Shown here: positions 12,066 through 25,391 of the stretch, piece by piece
How positions within the stretch are numbered: position 1 is the first letter of the stretch
Layout of the letters: each line of letters opens with the position of its first letter
Assembly (NCBI GenBank): GCA_021234155.1
Contig: JAJEKV010000032.1
Span: 1,201,617 to 1,265,616, forward strand
DNA length: 64,000 nt
Reading direction: 5' to 3'
DNA from: Isoetes taiwanensis
Lineage: Eukaryota; Streptophyta; Lycopodiopsida; Isoetales; Isoetaceae
Program-made: the position numbers and the translations under genes
The notes under the pieces: model-generated
Seen by the model: only the letters and a program-made list of their open reading frames with translations
The model's database searches: none
Told to the model about the DNA's origin: nothing

Positions 12066-15000
12066 TGGTCAGTGCATCCATAACCTCACGGAGGTATGAC
12101 CCCAACAAACCCTGGCCAGCGGTAGTCAATCGCGGTGCAATGGTAGCGGGCACTAGTAATCATTTCTCGGCTCTCGGATATGGGCAATATTTGGAAGCAG
12201 ATCACGGAGGGCATGACGTCATCCTCAATGGAGCCGGTGTAACACTAGAAAAAGCGCTGCTCTCGTGCTTCCGGGCAACATCTGTTTCAATCTTGGAAGT
12301 ATTACTTTTGCGTCTGAATGGAAGCTATAAGTATAGCGCTTCTTCATGGCGGTTGGGTGGCCTGAAATCTTGGTGTGGGCCTCTACCGTGAACCTAAGGA
12401 TTGCGACTTTGCTTTATTTTGATAGTGTGTGCGGCTTAGCGTGGCGTCGAGAACACATCGCATCCGACTGCGAAGAGAAAATAGCATCAAATTGGAAACT
12501 TGGTACCTTGTGATCGCGCAATGCTTTGCATTTCATCTACGTTTTGCCTATACATCCAGCCGTGAGAACCACTGCACTTGTTACTTGTCCTAATTGGGAT
12601 GCATAACGTTTAGATTACTTTTGGAGTTGATCTATAATTTTTCAAGCTCATCTTAGCAATGGGCAACTTTGTATGGGAGATTCCAATATGCAAAATGAAG
12701 ACCCTCACAATGATTTATAATTTTTAGCCCTACTTGCTTATTATAGATATCTCACGATATAAAAATTTTTATTCAGTGCAATGGTAAAATTGGCCTTCAA
12801 GGCTGCATTGTTCAGCAATGGGATCCGAGTAGAGATGTATATAACATCCCTACCCAAGGCCCCAAAAGGGAACCACTTTTTGTTTTTAAAGTTAATGTAA
12901 ACCATTACATCCAACACTTTTAGATTAAAATCCTAGAATGGGCTACCAGATTCACATGGGGGTGATATGATAATGAGAACTCCTTTTATAGCCTCCCTAA
13001 ATTGTATAATATATACAAAATTATAATTCATTTAGTACATTGCCTCAAAACTTATAGTATTTTTTGCAAACCTCGTTATCAAAGATATCAAAACTTGTAC
13101 AAGCATACCCACGAATGAGGGTCGCGATCCACGTTCTGGAATCTAGAATAGCGGCAAAAGAATATGCCGCCATCCAATAGCTCGTTAGCTGGAGTCACTC
13201 CCCATGTGAATATGCACCCAACCAAAGGGGTCCATGGGTATTCTTGTATCTTTCATGTATTCTAAAATTTCTAATAGTTTGCCTTTGCTTTATATTTAAT
13301 GTATTTTGTTTGGAAATTAACCTATAAGCATGATTAAACCTTAAGGGTATTATTTGTTGCAAATATGAAAATATGTAGCACAATAACGAGGGGTTCAGTG
13401 GGGGATTTGATATGGATGTAAAATTATAATTCCTAAAACCATAGACCATATCTCCAAAACAATTGAATGGGTTGTTATAAAAAACATAGATTTAAGATTA
13501 AAAACAATCCGTTAGCTCATTGGTTATATTGGTCAAAAGTAGTCTTATTATAACATTGAGTTATTTTGGTAGAGGGGCAGTAGAAAATCAGTAGCTATAG
13601 TGCAAATAAAGGATTTAGACATCATGCTCATGTTGTGTACATGGGCTTTAATTGAATGTCGGTTTTATCATACGAGTGGTAAGAAAGCCTTCTTAGGAAA
13701 GGGGTTGTATATCACCTCATACTTCTTAGATAAAGGCAAATACCGTACCAAGTTAGCATGAGAAGGATATGATAGAACCCAAACAAAGTATATTATTCTC
13801 GTTCAAGTATTCTAATTGTTCTCTATGCATTTTATTTGGATATCATTAATTTCAAATTGTATTCATGCAATGATAATAAAGAACTTCTCAAATCTAGTAA
13901 AAATGACTGCAAATGTGTAGGTTTACATTTTGTACATTCAAAAAATAGCCTCAAAAAGAAGTTTATTTTTTGAGCGAAATTTTGTGTTTGAACAGAAATT
14001 TTTGTGTTTGAACTAGGTTCAAACTACTGTAACAAAGGTGCATCCTTCAAATGCATCTAGTAAGCATCTTCATGTAGAAGACAAGACGAAGGCTGCCTTC
14101 ATTGTTGATATTTTGATGAACCAAGATTGAGCGGACATGCTTTTGGAGAAAAGAACTACAACAATCTCAATGCAGTTTAAAAAGCACTCAGATGATTGAT
14201 TTGCGGCAAAAATCGATTCGATATACAATGTAACCTAATGCAATATCATTAGAGCAATCAAACAATGCATATCATTTCATGGGTCTGGGGGTAGGTTTTT
14301 CAAATGCTTCTTTCGGATACATGCAAGCCGAGGTTGTTGATATAAACACATGCAAGCTTTGAGGGTGTTACGAGTCTCACCATTTGCTCAAACTTATGGT
14401 ATCTCGCTAACATTGTGAAGGATGAAGGTATTTTTTTTTTTCTTCCTTTCTCTTTGTGTTTTGAGATCAAAGCACTAATAGTGCTAAGGTTCTCCTTTTA
14501 GATCCAAAATAAATAATTTACATTTTGTATTGCTTATATAGATATTAGACTACATTAAAAATCTATCTTTTAAATTGGTTTTTTGGTTTGGTCAAAAACC
14601 TTTTTGGATTTTTAATTTATTTTCCTAAGGTTTTGAGGTTTTGAGAAGGTTGGGGTAGGCATAAATTCGATCTTCCAAAAATTGGAGGAATTCCTTTCAT
14701 TGAGATTTTGGATTTCAGGGCTTCCAATCCTTTCCTCTTTGGCGGATTTCGGTGGCAAGAATGATGGGTGCCACGATTTTTGACATGCATTCCGGCCTCA
14801 TCGGACCTATTTTTGTATGGGATCCGCCTTTTCCTTCTTCTAGACACGATGTTCTTTGGGGTTGTTGTCCTCAAGAATATGACAATTAGCTAGGCAATAG
14901 GGAACATGCAAGGATCGTTGTTTTAAGTTGTTGGAGGCCAGCAGAGCATTTAGGGCTTTCAAGGATCAGGTCCCACCGTTATATTGTGGTTTTGTCATGA

Positions 15001-17198
15001 TTTTAGAGTTCCATTTTTTGTTGTTTTTCATATCTACTATATTTTGTCTTTGATCGGGATGTTACAAGATGATAAGGCCGTATGTACAAGATCGGATAAA
15101 AGGACCCGATTTCTTTAAATTACTGGTTAAAGCCGCACGGAACATAAACTATAGGAGTTCTTGAGAAAAAAAATAAGATACATGGTTGTGAAAAGGAGAT
15201 TAGGTATTGGAGCTCCTGTTTTTAGTAGTTAAATGATTGGCATCTTTAATCCATCAAAATATGTAGATGATTGTTCTTATAAAGTAATCTACCAATTGCT
15301 GGAAAAAAGATAAACACTTGTATAAATACATTTTGTTTTTGTTATTGCAAATTCCTAAAAAATGGGTTATATGAATAATGACCATTTGTATTGAGGAGGC
15401 TCGTTAACCTCTTTCATTTCAGTTAAGTAAGTGTGGATATGGAAGCTTTTTCAATTCATTGGTTAGCAGAACCTCTACGTTTCTTTTTATTGAATGCGAT
15501 CTTTTAATATTTGACAATCTTTGAGGAGGCCCATTAATATATTTTATTTGGGTTCGAAATGTAGACATGAGACCACCCTTCAATTTTTTTTTGTTAGCAC
15601 CCACGTTATCATAATGCATGCCTTCTCATAGCAAATGCTCATTGAGATTTCGGGATGGGCATATTCTAAAAGTGGAGCGCCAAAATATGTACATCGAGAA
15701 CATGCAGTATTAGAAAAAGTGATGCTTTTCACGGATTGCTTCAAGATTAATGCTTATTTTGTTGCATACTCTACCTTTTCGGAAAGATGTTAAATCACCG
15801 GTAGGGGTTTGCCTAGAGCTAACATGCACCTAATCCTGATTACGATATATTGTGGCGGTGACATATGTTACGGAAAAGACATTTTGTTCCCAAAGTGCCT
15901 AATATGTACAACTCCCCACAATGGGATTTGCTTACTCTATATATGTCTTCGATATCTCACAAGGAAGATTCTCTATTTCGGGACATTTTTCCAACCATCA
16001 TTGCAACCTACCCATTTTTTTACGCGTGGCTTTGAATCTCATGGGTTTTGGAGGTATTGGTGAAAGGCTATATTCACAATATGGCTTTACAAGACAATCA
16101 ATGTGTGCAAGTGCATGCTTCTAACAACAATATGTCGTCTTCATCACAAGAATGGCATCACACTTAAGATAGGTAATGTGATTTTTGCATTGTATATCGA
16201 TCCAAGATTCTTACGGATCTTAGTTTGAAGTCCACGCGTTCTTTCCACTATTCATTTTCTTTGCTCCTTGAGATAGAGCTGCAAGTTTATATGTAATTTC
16301 AGTAGAAAGATTTGCAAAGCCCAGTTCGCGTAAGCTACTCAAAATCATTTTAATGCAATTCTTTGTTATTGACCTTTGCCTCTGCAAGCTCCATTTTGAG
16401 TTCTTCCAAAATCTCTATTTAGCGAGTGCAAGCTCAATTGGAATCTTTATAAAAGAATTAAGTTGGATTAAAAAACTCTATATAGCGGTGCAAGCTCAAT
16501 TTGGAGATCTTCATAAAAGAACAAAGTTGGATTTAAGTTAACCCAATGAAGTGCGTCCGGGTGAAGTGGACCCTATACAAACCCATCTTGACTCCTAAAC
16601 CCATCCATCTTGACAAACCCATCTTGACTTATGGATTGAAGTTTGTCTAGAACTGAAAAATCATCCCAATGAAGCGGACCCTCTACACAAACCCTCTTGA
16701 TTTATGGATTGAAATTTGTATACAAGGCACAACTTTTTTCTTGCCCATCAGCATCTTTGTTTGCTCATCTCTCTTTGACATCTTCATGCATTGCACATGA
16801 TCGATTGTAACAAAAGTATGGCATTTCACATCCATCAACCCACATTGACTTCGAAAAATATATCTACTCTTTTGGAAGGACCAAACCACGTTCATGCATT
16901 CATAATGGAGGTCAAAGCGGTATGGCTTCCTCAAAGTATGAGATATCATTTGAGCAAATCCACATCTAATATTCATCTGGAAAGTTTCTGTTTTTCAAAA
17001 TCGGTTGATTCAAAACAAGTATACTTGCTACGAGGCGGTATGTTCAGAGTAAAAGGTGTACGGCGCGTGGCGTGTATTGTTTGGTCTCGGCGTCTGGCGA
17101 TTATATGCCTGGCGCAAAGGTTGCTACAAGAAACTAGATTACGCATAATTGCCCATAAAGGTAAAGAGCACTTTGATTTGTGATGTGTCTATCGTATG
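12066..17198. other. Gene-less interval left of duplication copy B
   Basis: No recognisable coding sequence was found. Short frames (13,195-13,449, 14,617-14,874 and 15,419-15,619 on minus; 15,809-16,063 and 16,791-17,183 on plus) show no family motif. Imperfect ~60-bp direct repeats containing GCAAGCTCAATT occur at about 16,385-16,540, and two similar GGACCCT...ACAAACCC blocks lie at 16,569-16,620 and 16,676-16,720. Confidence 0.5.
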
Positions 17199-17268
17199 TT
17201 TTAGGCTACTCGATTTCCTCATTTAAAAATGCTTTTTTCTAGGCTACTCAGATTTCCTCATTTTGAAA
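17199..17268. repeat. Tandem ~35-bp unit at the left edge of copy B
   Basis: TAGGCTACTCGATTTCCTCATTT is followed at once by a second AGGCTACTCAGATTTCC unit. The second belongs to duplication copy B. The first may show that the duplicated segment extends left of the aligned part, or that the breakpoint fell in a short tandem repeat. Confidence 0.6.
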
Positions 17269-19816
17269 ATGCTTTTCATTTGCCTTTTCATGAATTATTC
17301 TCTTTGTTGATTTACATCTTTGAAACACCGAACTTAAGGTTTTGCATGATGGCCTGGGATGCAATATTGATAAAGGGATGATACCTAGCATTGGAAAGAC
17401 ATATTGGCGATTAGCGAGAAGAGGAAAAAGAGGACGTTGAGGCTACTTTGGACAAGATATGTTTTTTTCTAAGTTGCGGCATAACATTGGTAAGTTGGAT
17501 TAAGTTGATAGATTGACTTGGCTTTGTCATCAATGTTTGTCATGCGTTTACTAACGCAGGCCATCTTTGTCAATTTGCTTGAGATTTAGTTGCTCCTTCT
17601 ACGTTTGGTTTGGTTTTGGGTTTTCGGTGAGTAAGATATGCACGGCGATGTGCCTTGCATCCGGGAGCCATTGCATTTGTTCTATGAAGGACTTACGTTT
17701 TGGTGTGCCCATTAAATTGCAAGTCCTTGATCCATTTGCTTTCTATTTTCTATGAGTGAAGAACCCATTACATATGTATTTTTCCTATTTGTATGCTCAA
17801 GATCGCTACCTCGCCTTTGTGTGCTTTTTTTATAGTTGTAACATTCTTATGATCTCATTTTGAAAACCATATTGTTTTGCACCCAACGAAATCACATGAT
17901 GGCTCACAACATAGGCCAACACCCCCTCACGTTGGCATGGTTACTCTTTAAAGGTACCTATGTTACTTGGATTTTTTGCATATATTTTAACAACCTAATT
18001 AAAGGCTTATGTTACATTTTAACAAGCTGCATTAAGCGCTGATGTAAATTGTAAATTGGAAGATCTTGGGGCTCACAAATTGAGCGATAAATGAAAACTA
18101 GGGCCATTTAAGTTCTTGCACATGAGTGCTCTATTATTATTTCAATTCTCAAATGATTTGTTAATGTTCAGCCCACTTTCATTACACCAGATGAACTGAA
18201 TAAAAAACCATTGATAATTGCATCTTTCCATCATCCGTTTACCAGGACTTTGAAAAAATATTAAATTTATGTTCTTAAGAGGCACCTTTCGACATTGTAT
18301 ATTTTTGTGTACTATTATTATTCCCGGGACTTTGAAAAAATATTAAATTTATGTTCTTAAGATGCATCTTTCGACATTGTATATTTTTATGATGTACATT
18401 TATTATTTCCATGGATGTAAAAAACATTTTATCTTATTTTACCAAATTAGTAGCCATAATTAATTTGAAATATGAATTTCCATTGCAAAGCTATTAATGC
18501 ATATGAAATGTGGATTACGTGCAGGACATTCAGTTTATCCATAAGTTTTTCATGCACCAACATGTTAACTTTTGCAAAAGGCAGGTAATGTTAGCAAGGG
18601 TGGGGATTCTACCATATGCTCCAACATGATAGCTTTTGCAAAAGGCAAGTAATGTTAACAAGGTGGGGATTCTACCAAGTTTGAACTTAGCAACTTGGAA
18701 TTGTACCAAATTTGGACTAGGTTAAATGTCTAGATTTTATAAATGCAAAAACCAATAGAAACAAGTCTTTGTTGCCCTCAAATTAGAGAGAAAGTCGTTT
18801 CATAATTTCTAGATCGTCGTTTAGTGTCCGGGTCTTTTTTGTGAGAACCACAAAATGTGTCGTTTTCTTAGCTAGAGTTTTTATTTAGAAAGTAGCATGT
18901 CAATTTATAGAACTGGGGGAGAAAAAGAATAATACTTTTAGTTAATTCATAAAAATAAAGCGATCTTGTGCAATGAATAACTCTATGATTCACGAGTACT
19001 TGAGATATAGAATGGGCTCAGGGCTATAAAGTGTTGGCGCTATGATTTAGGACACATAAAAGCGGGTTAAGACAAATCTAAGTGTTGATGTTGCTATCAA
19101 TTTTCATCTTGACATTCTTGCATTTCACCTCCATTCTTGGATTTTACTTCACAATGACAAAGTATTTGCTATTTGGTTGGTACTTAAAATTTGAAGAACC
19201 CAAAGACAAAACCAAAATTGTATGACACACAAAGTGCATTTGCAAAATTGTTAACACAAACAGGACACACAAATAAGTGGGTATAAGCATTAAATACATG
19301 TTTGCAAACCCTCACGGGTAGTCAAAATGATGATATATTTGAGTTCTTAACAAACAATCAATACTTCCAAATGTATGTACACAAATGAAAAAACACAAAG
19401 TCAATCTTGTGGGTACTTTAAAAATACAATTATGTAAGACAATATTTAACATGCTTTCACCCTTGACATATTTACTAGGCGACTTATCTATCCATGCTCA
19501 TGCTTTCAAAGGCAATTTGGTATTGGCGTTGTTTTGATGTCACTAATAGGGGTCTTGGATAACATTTTTACCCGTCCCCTCGATGGTTTATGTATGCGAT
19601 TGGGTTGCTCTCCCATTGGATGTGCGGTTTCACCATATGTTTAAAAACAAAGTGTGCACAATAGAAAATCATCATAAATATCCATACTCGTCTACAATCC
19701 CCAAATAGCAGGTAGAGATGGCAGAAAGCAGAGGTCTTTGTTTGTTTTAGAAACGGATTAAAATGTGGCCTTCCTTACCTGCGGTGAAGAATAGTGGAAC
19801 GCTTGGGCATGTGGTT

Positions 19817-19919
19817 AGGGAGGTCAGCCTCCTCCCTCTCGGGGTCATGCAAAATAACCCTCCTCGGACTGCGGCCTCGAGGGTTATTTTGCATAACTCA
19901 AGGAGGAGGTTAACCTCCC
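19817..19919. repeat. Foldback in copy B
   Basis: This is the counterpart of the copy A hairpin: GCAAAATAACCCTC on the left arm and GAGGGTTATTTTGC on the right, with the GGTTAACC palindrome retained. One of the two downstream G-boxes is altered here (CCGCGTGG, about 19,937) and the other is intact (about 19,963). Confidence 0.75.
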
Positions 19920-20093
19920 TCATCACATGTCTCGTGCCGCGTGGTACCTTATCATGAGAGCGCCACGTGGTATGGCGTAAAATGTACTATTTATCTATAA
20001 GTACTTTGTGGCATTCCAAACTATAATTACTTTTGTGACACTCAAAAAATACTGAAGATTACGTTCAATGCTCGTTGATTTGGACTTGGTATT

Positions 20094-20242
20094 CACTTTA
20101 TTTTTGCCTTAATTGGCTCATACTTTATTTTGCTTCATTTATCTTTCCATTATGAGGAAAATATCATGCACTTTATTTTGCCTTAATTGGCTCATACTTT
20201 ATTTTGCTTCATTTATCTTTCCATTATGAGGAAAATATCGTG
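20094..20242. repeat. 74/75-bp tandem duplication in copy B
   Basis: Counterpart of 2,925-3,072; the first unit has one extra T. Confidence 0.9.
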
Positions 20243-21013
20243 CATGATTATTGTTCTACTTTGTTGGGAGACCAGGAAGGCTCATAATGCTTTGTTTCAT
20301 CGTATTCTTTTTATACATATCTACATCCAAGTATGCAGCTTAAGAGTTGACCTAAGCAATTTGTTTGGGGTCACATTGTTGAAGATTTACTTTGAAGATG
20401 ATATTTTTTACTTTGAAAATGTTATTTTTCTTCCTCTCTCTTTCTATCTCTAGGCCGCTCTATGTTAATGGTCTAGGGTGTACATTTTTTATCAAATGTT
20501 CTTATCTTAAAAAACAATAATTGCTAGGAAACATTGTAACTTTCTTGGTGGAATAACACTTAAATGAGAACCTAGCTAGATATTTGAAGTGCGTCTCTCT
20601 CTTTAATTGTTTGTTTCTCTATTATGATGGATGGAAGTGTGACGAGAGTTTAGTCTAGGGAGATTACTCACCTCAATCCCATGCTTTGTTTTGGTTAATG
20701 TCAGGTCCTAAGCATTTAACAAACAAATCCTAGGTCTCCAAATCTTGCTCTCAGGTATCTTCCTTGTGTACAATTTAGATCAAGCATTTCAACACTACGC
20801 TGGCTGGTCAGCTAGGCATTTCTTCCCCTCATCAACTCAATTCTTGCTACATTTCCTTCAAAAACATTCTTTGCCTTCTTGTTTGAAAAGTTTAGCCATG
20901 ATATGATATACTGGTGTTGCTCACCAGAAAGCGTCCATGGCATCATTCAACTAAAATGCGATCAACGTCAACGATCACATAAAGAACCCAAAGGTCCGAT
21001 CAATTGTTTGGTT

Positions 21014-23202
21014 CTATGAGCTATCATGTTTGGCTTTGTTAAAACTTTGTCAATTTCGTTCATCACTTGCCATATAAAATCTTTGTCAAATCGTGAAACA
21101 CATGTTCTTGCATAATCTCTATTCCCCTCAAAGTCGGCATACATGTTTGAAAGCAGAGTGTAAATTCGAGAATCACGAGGATCTAAATCAATCTCTTGTA
21201 GTGCGGCACAATTTCCCGTTGTACATCACCATGCATTTGCATGCACCAAACATAATTGTCCACAACCAAACATTAGCTTCAAATGGCGGGTTGTGAAGCA
21301 CATCTTCCGATTAAGCTCAACAAACCTAGGCGTGAAAAGAAGATCAATGAGGCATCCATAGTGTTCAATAGATGGTACTTGGATGATTGGGTTATAACAA
21401 TAAACAAGTGGAAGGCCTCATCTAGAAGTCTGTGTAACTACATGCGAAAAGCATACTTATCAACCCAACTTTGGTTAACATTAGGCCTTCTTCTTGCATT
21501 TTTGAAGCGGATCAAAGGCCTCCTTGCCATGTCCATGCTAAGCATATCTGAAATCATAGTAGTCGGGGAAAAGAGATTTGCGTTGGCGCATGTTATCAAA
21601 TATGGTTCGTGCATGCTCCACATTTCCACATTTATTGTACATATTTAAAAGAGCGGTTTCCACAAAGACATCTAACTCAAAGGATTTAGTTACTATCACG
21701 CTTATGTATGTGCATACCGCTTTGCATCAGCCATGTTGGCACATGCATCAAGAACACTTACGATTATATTGTTAGGATCTATACCATTAAGCGACATTTC
21801 TGGAAAAGTTCTATTGCCTCCTTCGCTGTGCCCATGTTGAGCACATGCATTAATCATGCCATTCCATGAAATAACATCTCGTTCCGCATGCTAACAAATA
21901 CATTACGTGCATCCTCCAAAGCGCCACATTTGCAATACATAGTGATAAGTGCATTCGACAACAACATCGACTTCAAATCCACTATCCCTAATGCACAAAT
22001 GCATGTCTTTACCCTCAACAAGCTACCACATCCCTCAAGAATCTTACGACAAAAGTAATTTTGTTGGGGTTCGTCGACCTTTTGGGTTCATGAAAGAGTG
22101 CAATAGCTTCTTGGCTATGTCCATTACGTGCAGCGGTTGCAATCATTGCATTCCCCCAGAGGTAAACTTGCGTCGGAGAACTTGCAAAAGACTCTTCTTG
22201 CTTCCACTATGTTCCCACATTTACCATACATGTTCAAGGCGGAGGTCCCTAAGCGGGACATCTAGATCGAATCCATGATCAATAACATTGGCATGAAGAA
22301 GCTTACCATTTCCCAAAAGAACCTAAGGTGGCACATCCATTTACAAGGCCGATAAAAGTAGCCCCATTAAGCTTCCACACATTCATTCGCATCTGTAGAA
22401 ATACTTCAAGGGCCTCTTTCTCGCCCATTTTGAACCGCAACCATGGTACTCAAGCAACTACATCTCTTTTTGGCATTCTCCCAAGCACCTCTATAGCATC
22501 ATCTAGTGCACGGCAGCCCTCCATACATATTCATTAAGGAGGTTCCCAAATACATCCGATCCAAAACCTCGACGAATTATACAAGCATGTAACCGTTTTT
22601 CCTTCTTCTAGAACTGCTACATTTCCACATCGTTGATAACAGTGAAAAAGCCATCATATCAAGTTCCACACCTTGTAGCGCATCTTCATATATAGATCAA
22701 GAGCCTCATGCCCTAGACCATTACGCCCGCGTATCGCCAATCATGGCATTCCATGAAATCACGTCCACGGGTACATATCCTTGCAAAGCGTTATCTGGCA
22801 TCATCCACACTACCATACTTAGCATAAAAATTCACCGGTGCATTTCCCACAACATTATCTCCTCCAAAATTTTGCTCACACAACAACGGGCGTGGATTAC
22901 TTTTCCCTTTGCAAGAGAGCCCAAATCACGACAAGCGCTTCGAGAATCTTTGCTAAAAGTATACTTGTTAGGATTTACTTCCTCAACTTGCATTTGCGCA
23001 AACAAGTGAAGAACCTTGTTGCCAAAACCATGTTGAACAAATGAGGCAATAAGTATAGACCGGAGAACACATTCCTCTCCTCAATCTGTCAAAACACGTT
23101 ATGGCAATTGTTCAAGTCCCCACTTTTTCCATACATATTAACGAGAAGATTGCCCGGTACACATCTCGATCCTTGTCCCGGATCCAATGATTTGAGCATG
23201 AA
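21014..23202 (-). pseudogene. PLS-class PPR protein pseudogene, copy B
   Basis: This is collinear with the copy A PPR remnant and ends at the same stop (21,014-21,016). It is more fragmented: no minus-strand frame reaches the length of the 254-codon block in copy A. The differences are mostly short indels or substitutions at sites where copy A has CAG or CTG. The 5' end is cut by the duplication boundary. It is not expected to make a functional protein as written, though some breaks may be assembly errors. Confidence 0.8.
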
Positions 23203-23475
23203 TTTTTTTTTTGCCTTCACATAACCCATTTGCCTTGCTACATTGGCGCAAAAGGGGACAATGATGTGAAGGATCTACCTATTTTGCTAACTTGTTTTCC
23301 TTCCATAATTCGACTCCCTTCAGTTCTCGAATTTGTGGAAACTTGGAGGACTTGGGAGCGGGTGGCCATGGCTTGGGAGCGGAGGAGACCTCTCCGGTTG
23401 GCCGGTTTCGAGAGGCTGCCCACTAACACAAGTGACCTAGCATTTACAGCCAATAATGGGTTTTTAGCAGTCATC

Positions 23476-23517
23476 GGCATATTCTAGGCCTATACTGGCA
23501 TATACCTAGAATATGCC
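23476..23517. repeat. Perfect 13-bp stem hairpin
   Basis: GGCATATTCTAGG (23,476-23,488) is exactly complementary to CCTAGAATATGCC (23,505-23,517), with a 16-nt loop. No T-run or gene end is attached, so a terminator role is not indicated. Confidence 0.9.
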
Positions 23518-23988
23518 ACAAACCCCACATAAACAAGGGTTTGCCCCCTTAGGGGCAACCCAACAAACATTTTACCCCAAAGTTAAAGCACCTCCTTCCA
23601 TTTTGTAAGATTAGATTAGATAATTTTATATATAATAATGATATTCCATTATCCACTCCTATGCTTATGTAATTCAAACTGAGCAATCCATAGGAGACCT
23701 AGAAGAGGAAATAGTTGCAAATCCAACTAATTATTGAAAAGCAACATCAGAAATCAAGTTCCATTCTCGCAATAGAAATATATTTATGCCCGGCAACGCC
23801 GGGCACCCGCTACTAGTCTTTATTAAAATGCTAATTGGAAAGCGTGAAAATCCAGAACTTGGGTCGAAGGGTCTAAAGAGTTTGATTGGATCAGTATTAC
23901 ATGGTAGGTTTGACTCAAGTGTATGTCACTTCTATAAGCTTTAAATTAAATGCTCTTCTTAACAATAAAATTGCAGATAGAGTGCCAA

Positions 23989-24040
23989 GATAGATAGATG
24001 GATGGATGGATGGATGGATGGTTGGATGGATAGATAGATA
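23989..24040. repeat. GATA/GATG tetranucleotide microsatellite
   Basis: Runs of TAGA and TGGA repeats with one interruption. It creates the long Ser/His/Pro/Ile-rich stretches in the minus-strand frames, which are therefore not genes. Confidence 0.95.
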
Positions 24041-24661
24041 ACCATTTGAATTGGTTAAACTGACTACGGATTGTCGTTGGAGCAAAAAGTGGATTATCAG
24101 ATTTGCACTGTGGAGACCATAGAGATATTGCGAGTTGTTGTACAATGCGTAGTTCCAGTGCCTGAAGATCTTCTATTCTAATATTGCAAAGATATGGCTC
24201 TATGGTACATGTACGGAGCAAACTATCACCTTGCCTACAAAATCGATTGAAGTGGTATGTATCGAAAATGAATTGGAATGCTATGATTGCGACATTATGA
24301 CATTCCAACATAATATACGATACAAATATGTATATTATACTGCCACGTCACTTGTACATGTCGCCTTGACGACATTGGAAACTATAAAGAGTTGCACCTT
24401 AGGGAGCAACTTCCTATGTTGCACATGTCTATAAACATGTGCATTTAACCCCTTTGCCGCATGGCAAAACCTCACATGACCCTTTAACCCTAACCCTAAA
24501 AGGTCATGTAAAAGGAACAAAAAGGGAAACCCTAAACTTTTCCCTTTTCGCATTCCAGCTTCCAAGAGCCATTCCGGCGAAGCCAAGCTTCTATTTCGCA
24601 TTGCCAGATGTCGTCAAGCACAGATCTCCAAGATTCGGTCGCCTTCGCCTTGAACAGAAGC

Positions 24662-24703
24662 ATGGACGCATTTCGAGGAGCTGGAGCAAGCCAAGGTTCA
24701 GGT
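24662..24703 (+). promoter_or_regulatory. Conserved ATG leader exon and splice donor in LTR copy 1
   Basis: ATG at 24,662 opens 13 codons (MDAFRGAGASQGS) plus one base, then GT at 24,702-24,703. The homologous LTR has the same 13 codons plus one base before its GT at 62,663-62,664, although one codon there is TAG. Conserved length and donor suggest a first coding exon or spliced leader supplied by the LTR. No acceptor was identified. Confidence 0.45.
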
Positions 24704-25391
24704 AAACAACAACTCTGTTGTGCTATGCGGGTTTAGCATGTTAGTTCAACCTTAGAGGCCTTATAGATTCTGAGATCACAAGCCTCTGAGATCTAGATGT
24801 ATCTAGATAGCCTCATTAATTCCCAATTAATGCGACATGTGCATAAGAGCCCGCCTGGTTGTGAGTGGCGAGACTAGACCGGCAGTTAAGAGGGACTTGT
24901 CCTATTGCAGATTGATCCCTCTAGTGTGCAAAGCCTACTAGGGATCTTAGCGGGCTAGGCCTGATGGTTTGCCACTACGTATGGGCAAGGCATGGGCTCG
25001 ACACCTCTGGGGTGATGCGTCACCTTCCATGGGGTTCAAGTCGTAGACGGGCAGTGGCCCTCCAGCCGCCTGTAGGCATGCATGCCTCTGGAGGGAGTGA
25101 TCTCTTCTTGCCTCATCAGGACTGGGGAGATGCAACCCAGGAGTAGCCCCCCTTGGCTATGCACCCAACAGGCTACGGTCGAGTCCCAAGACTTATCAGC
25201 CTATTCTGCAAAGTATGCACAAGAGGAGCGGATGGAGTGGACTAACCATTGGCCATGTTCTTATGCCAGCCCAATCCATTTGCCATGAATTTTGTTTGCA
25301 TTGACGTCTGGAGACCCAAGCCGTCAGTCGATCCCCATGAGTCTGAGCCCTTGGGTAGGATTCCCCTTATGTTGATGTTACTAATGTCGTT

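Larger units (their letters stand above)
17229..23202. repeat. ~6 kb segmental duplication, copy B
   Basis: This segment is homologous throughout to 1-6,035 in the same orientation. Its right end is abrupt: after TTTGAGCATGAA it runs into a T tract (23,203-23,211) and unrelated sequence. Outside CAG/CTG contexts the copies are nearly identical, which suggests a recent duplication. At those contexts they differ repeatedly, for example TTTGCAGTTCATG in A against TTTGGGTTCATG in B near 22,085. The reverse also occurs: A has CCCGGCCGGTCA where B has CTGGCTGGTCA near 20,800. Confidence 0.95.
23203..24295. other. Gene-less interval with two hairpins and a microsatellite
   Basis: Frames at 23,230-23,487 (plus) and 23,238-23,480 (minus) have no recognisable family. 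The stretch contains a perfect hairpin (23,476-23,517), a GGGTTTGCC/GGGCAACCC stem (23,537-23,561) and a GATG/GATA microsatellite (23,989-24,040). Confidence 0.5.

Noticed and set aside
24484-24500. Telomere-like CCCTAACCCTAA
   Set aside because: Only about two units, within an LTR leader where telo-box motifs are common; not a telomere.
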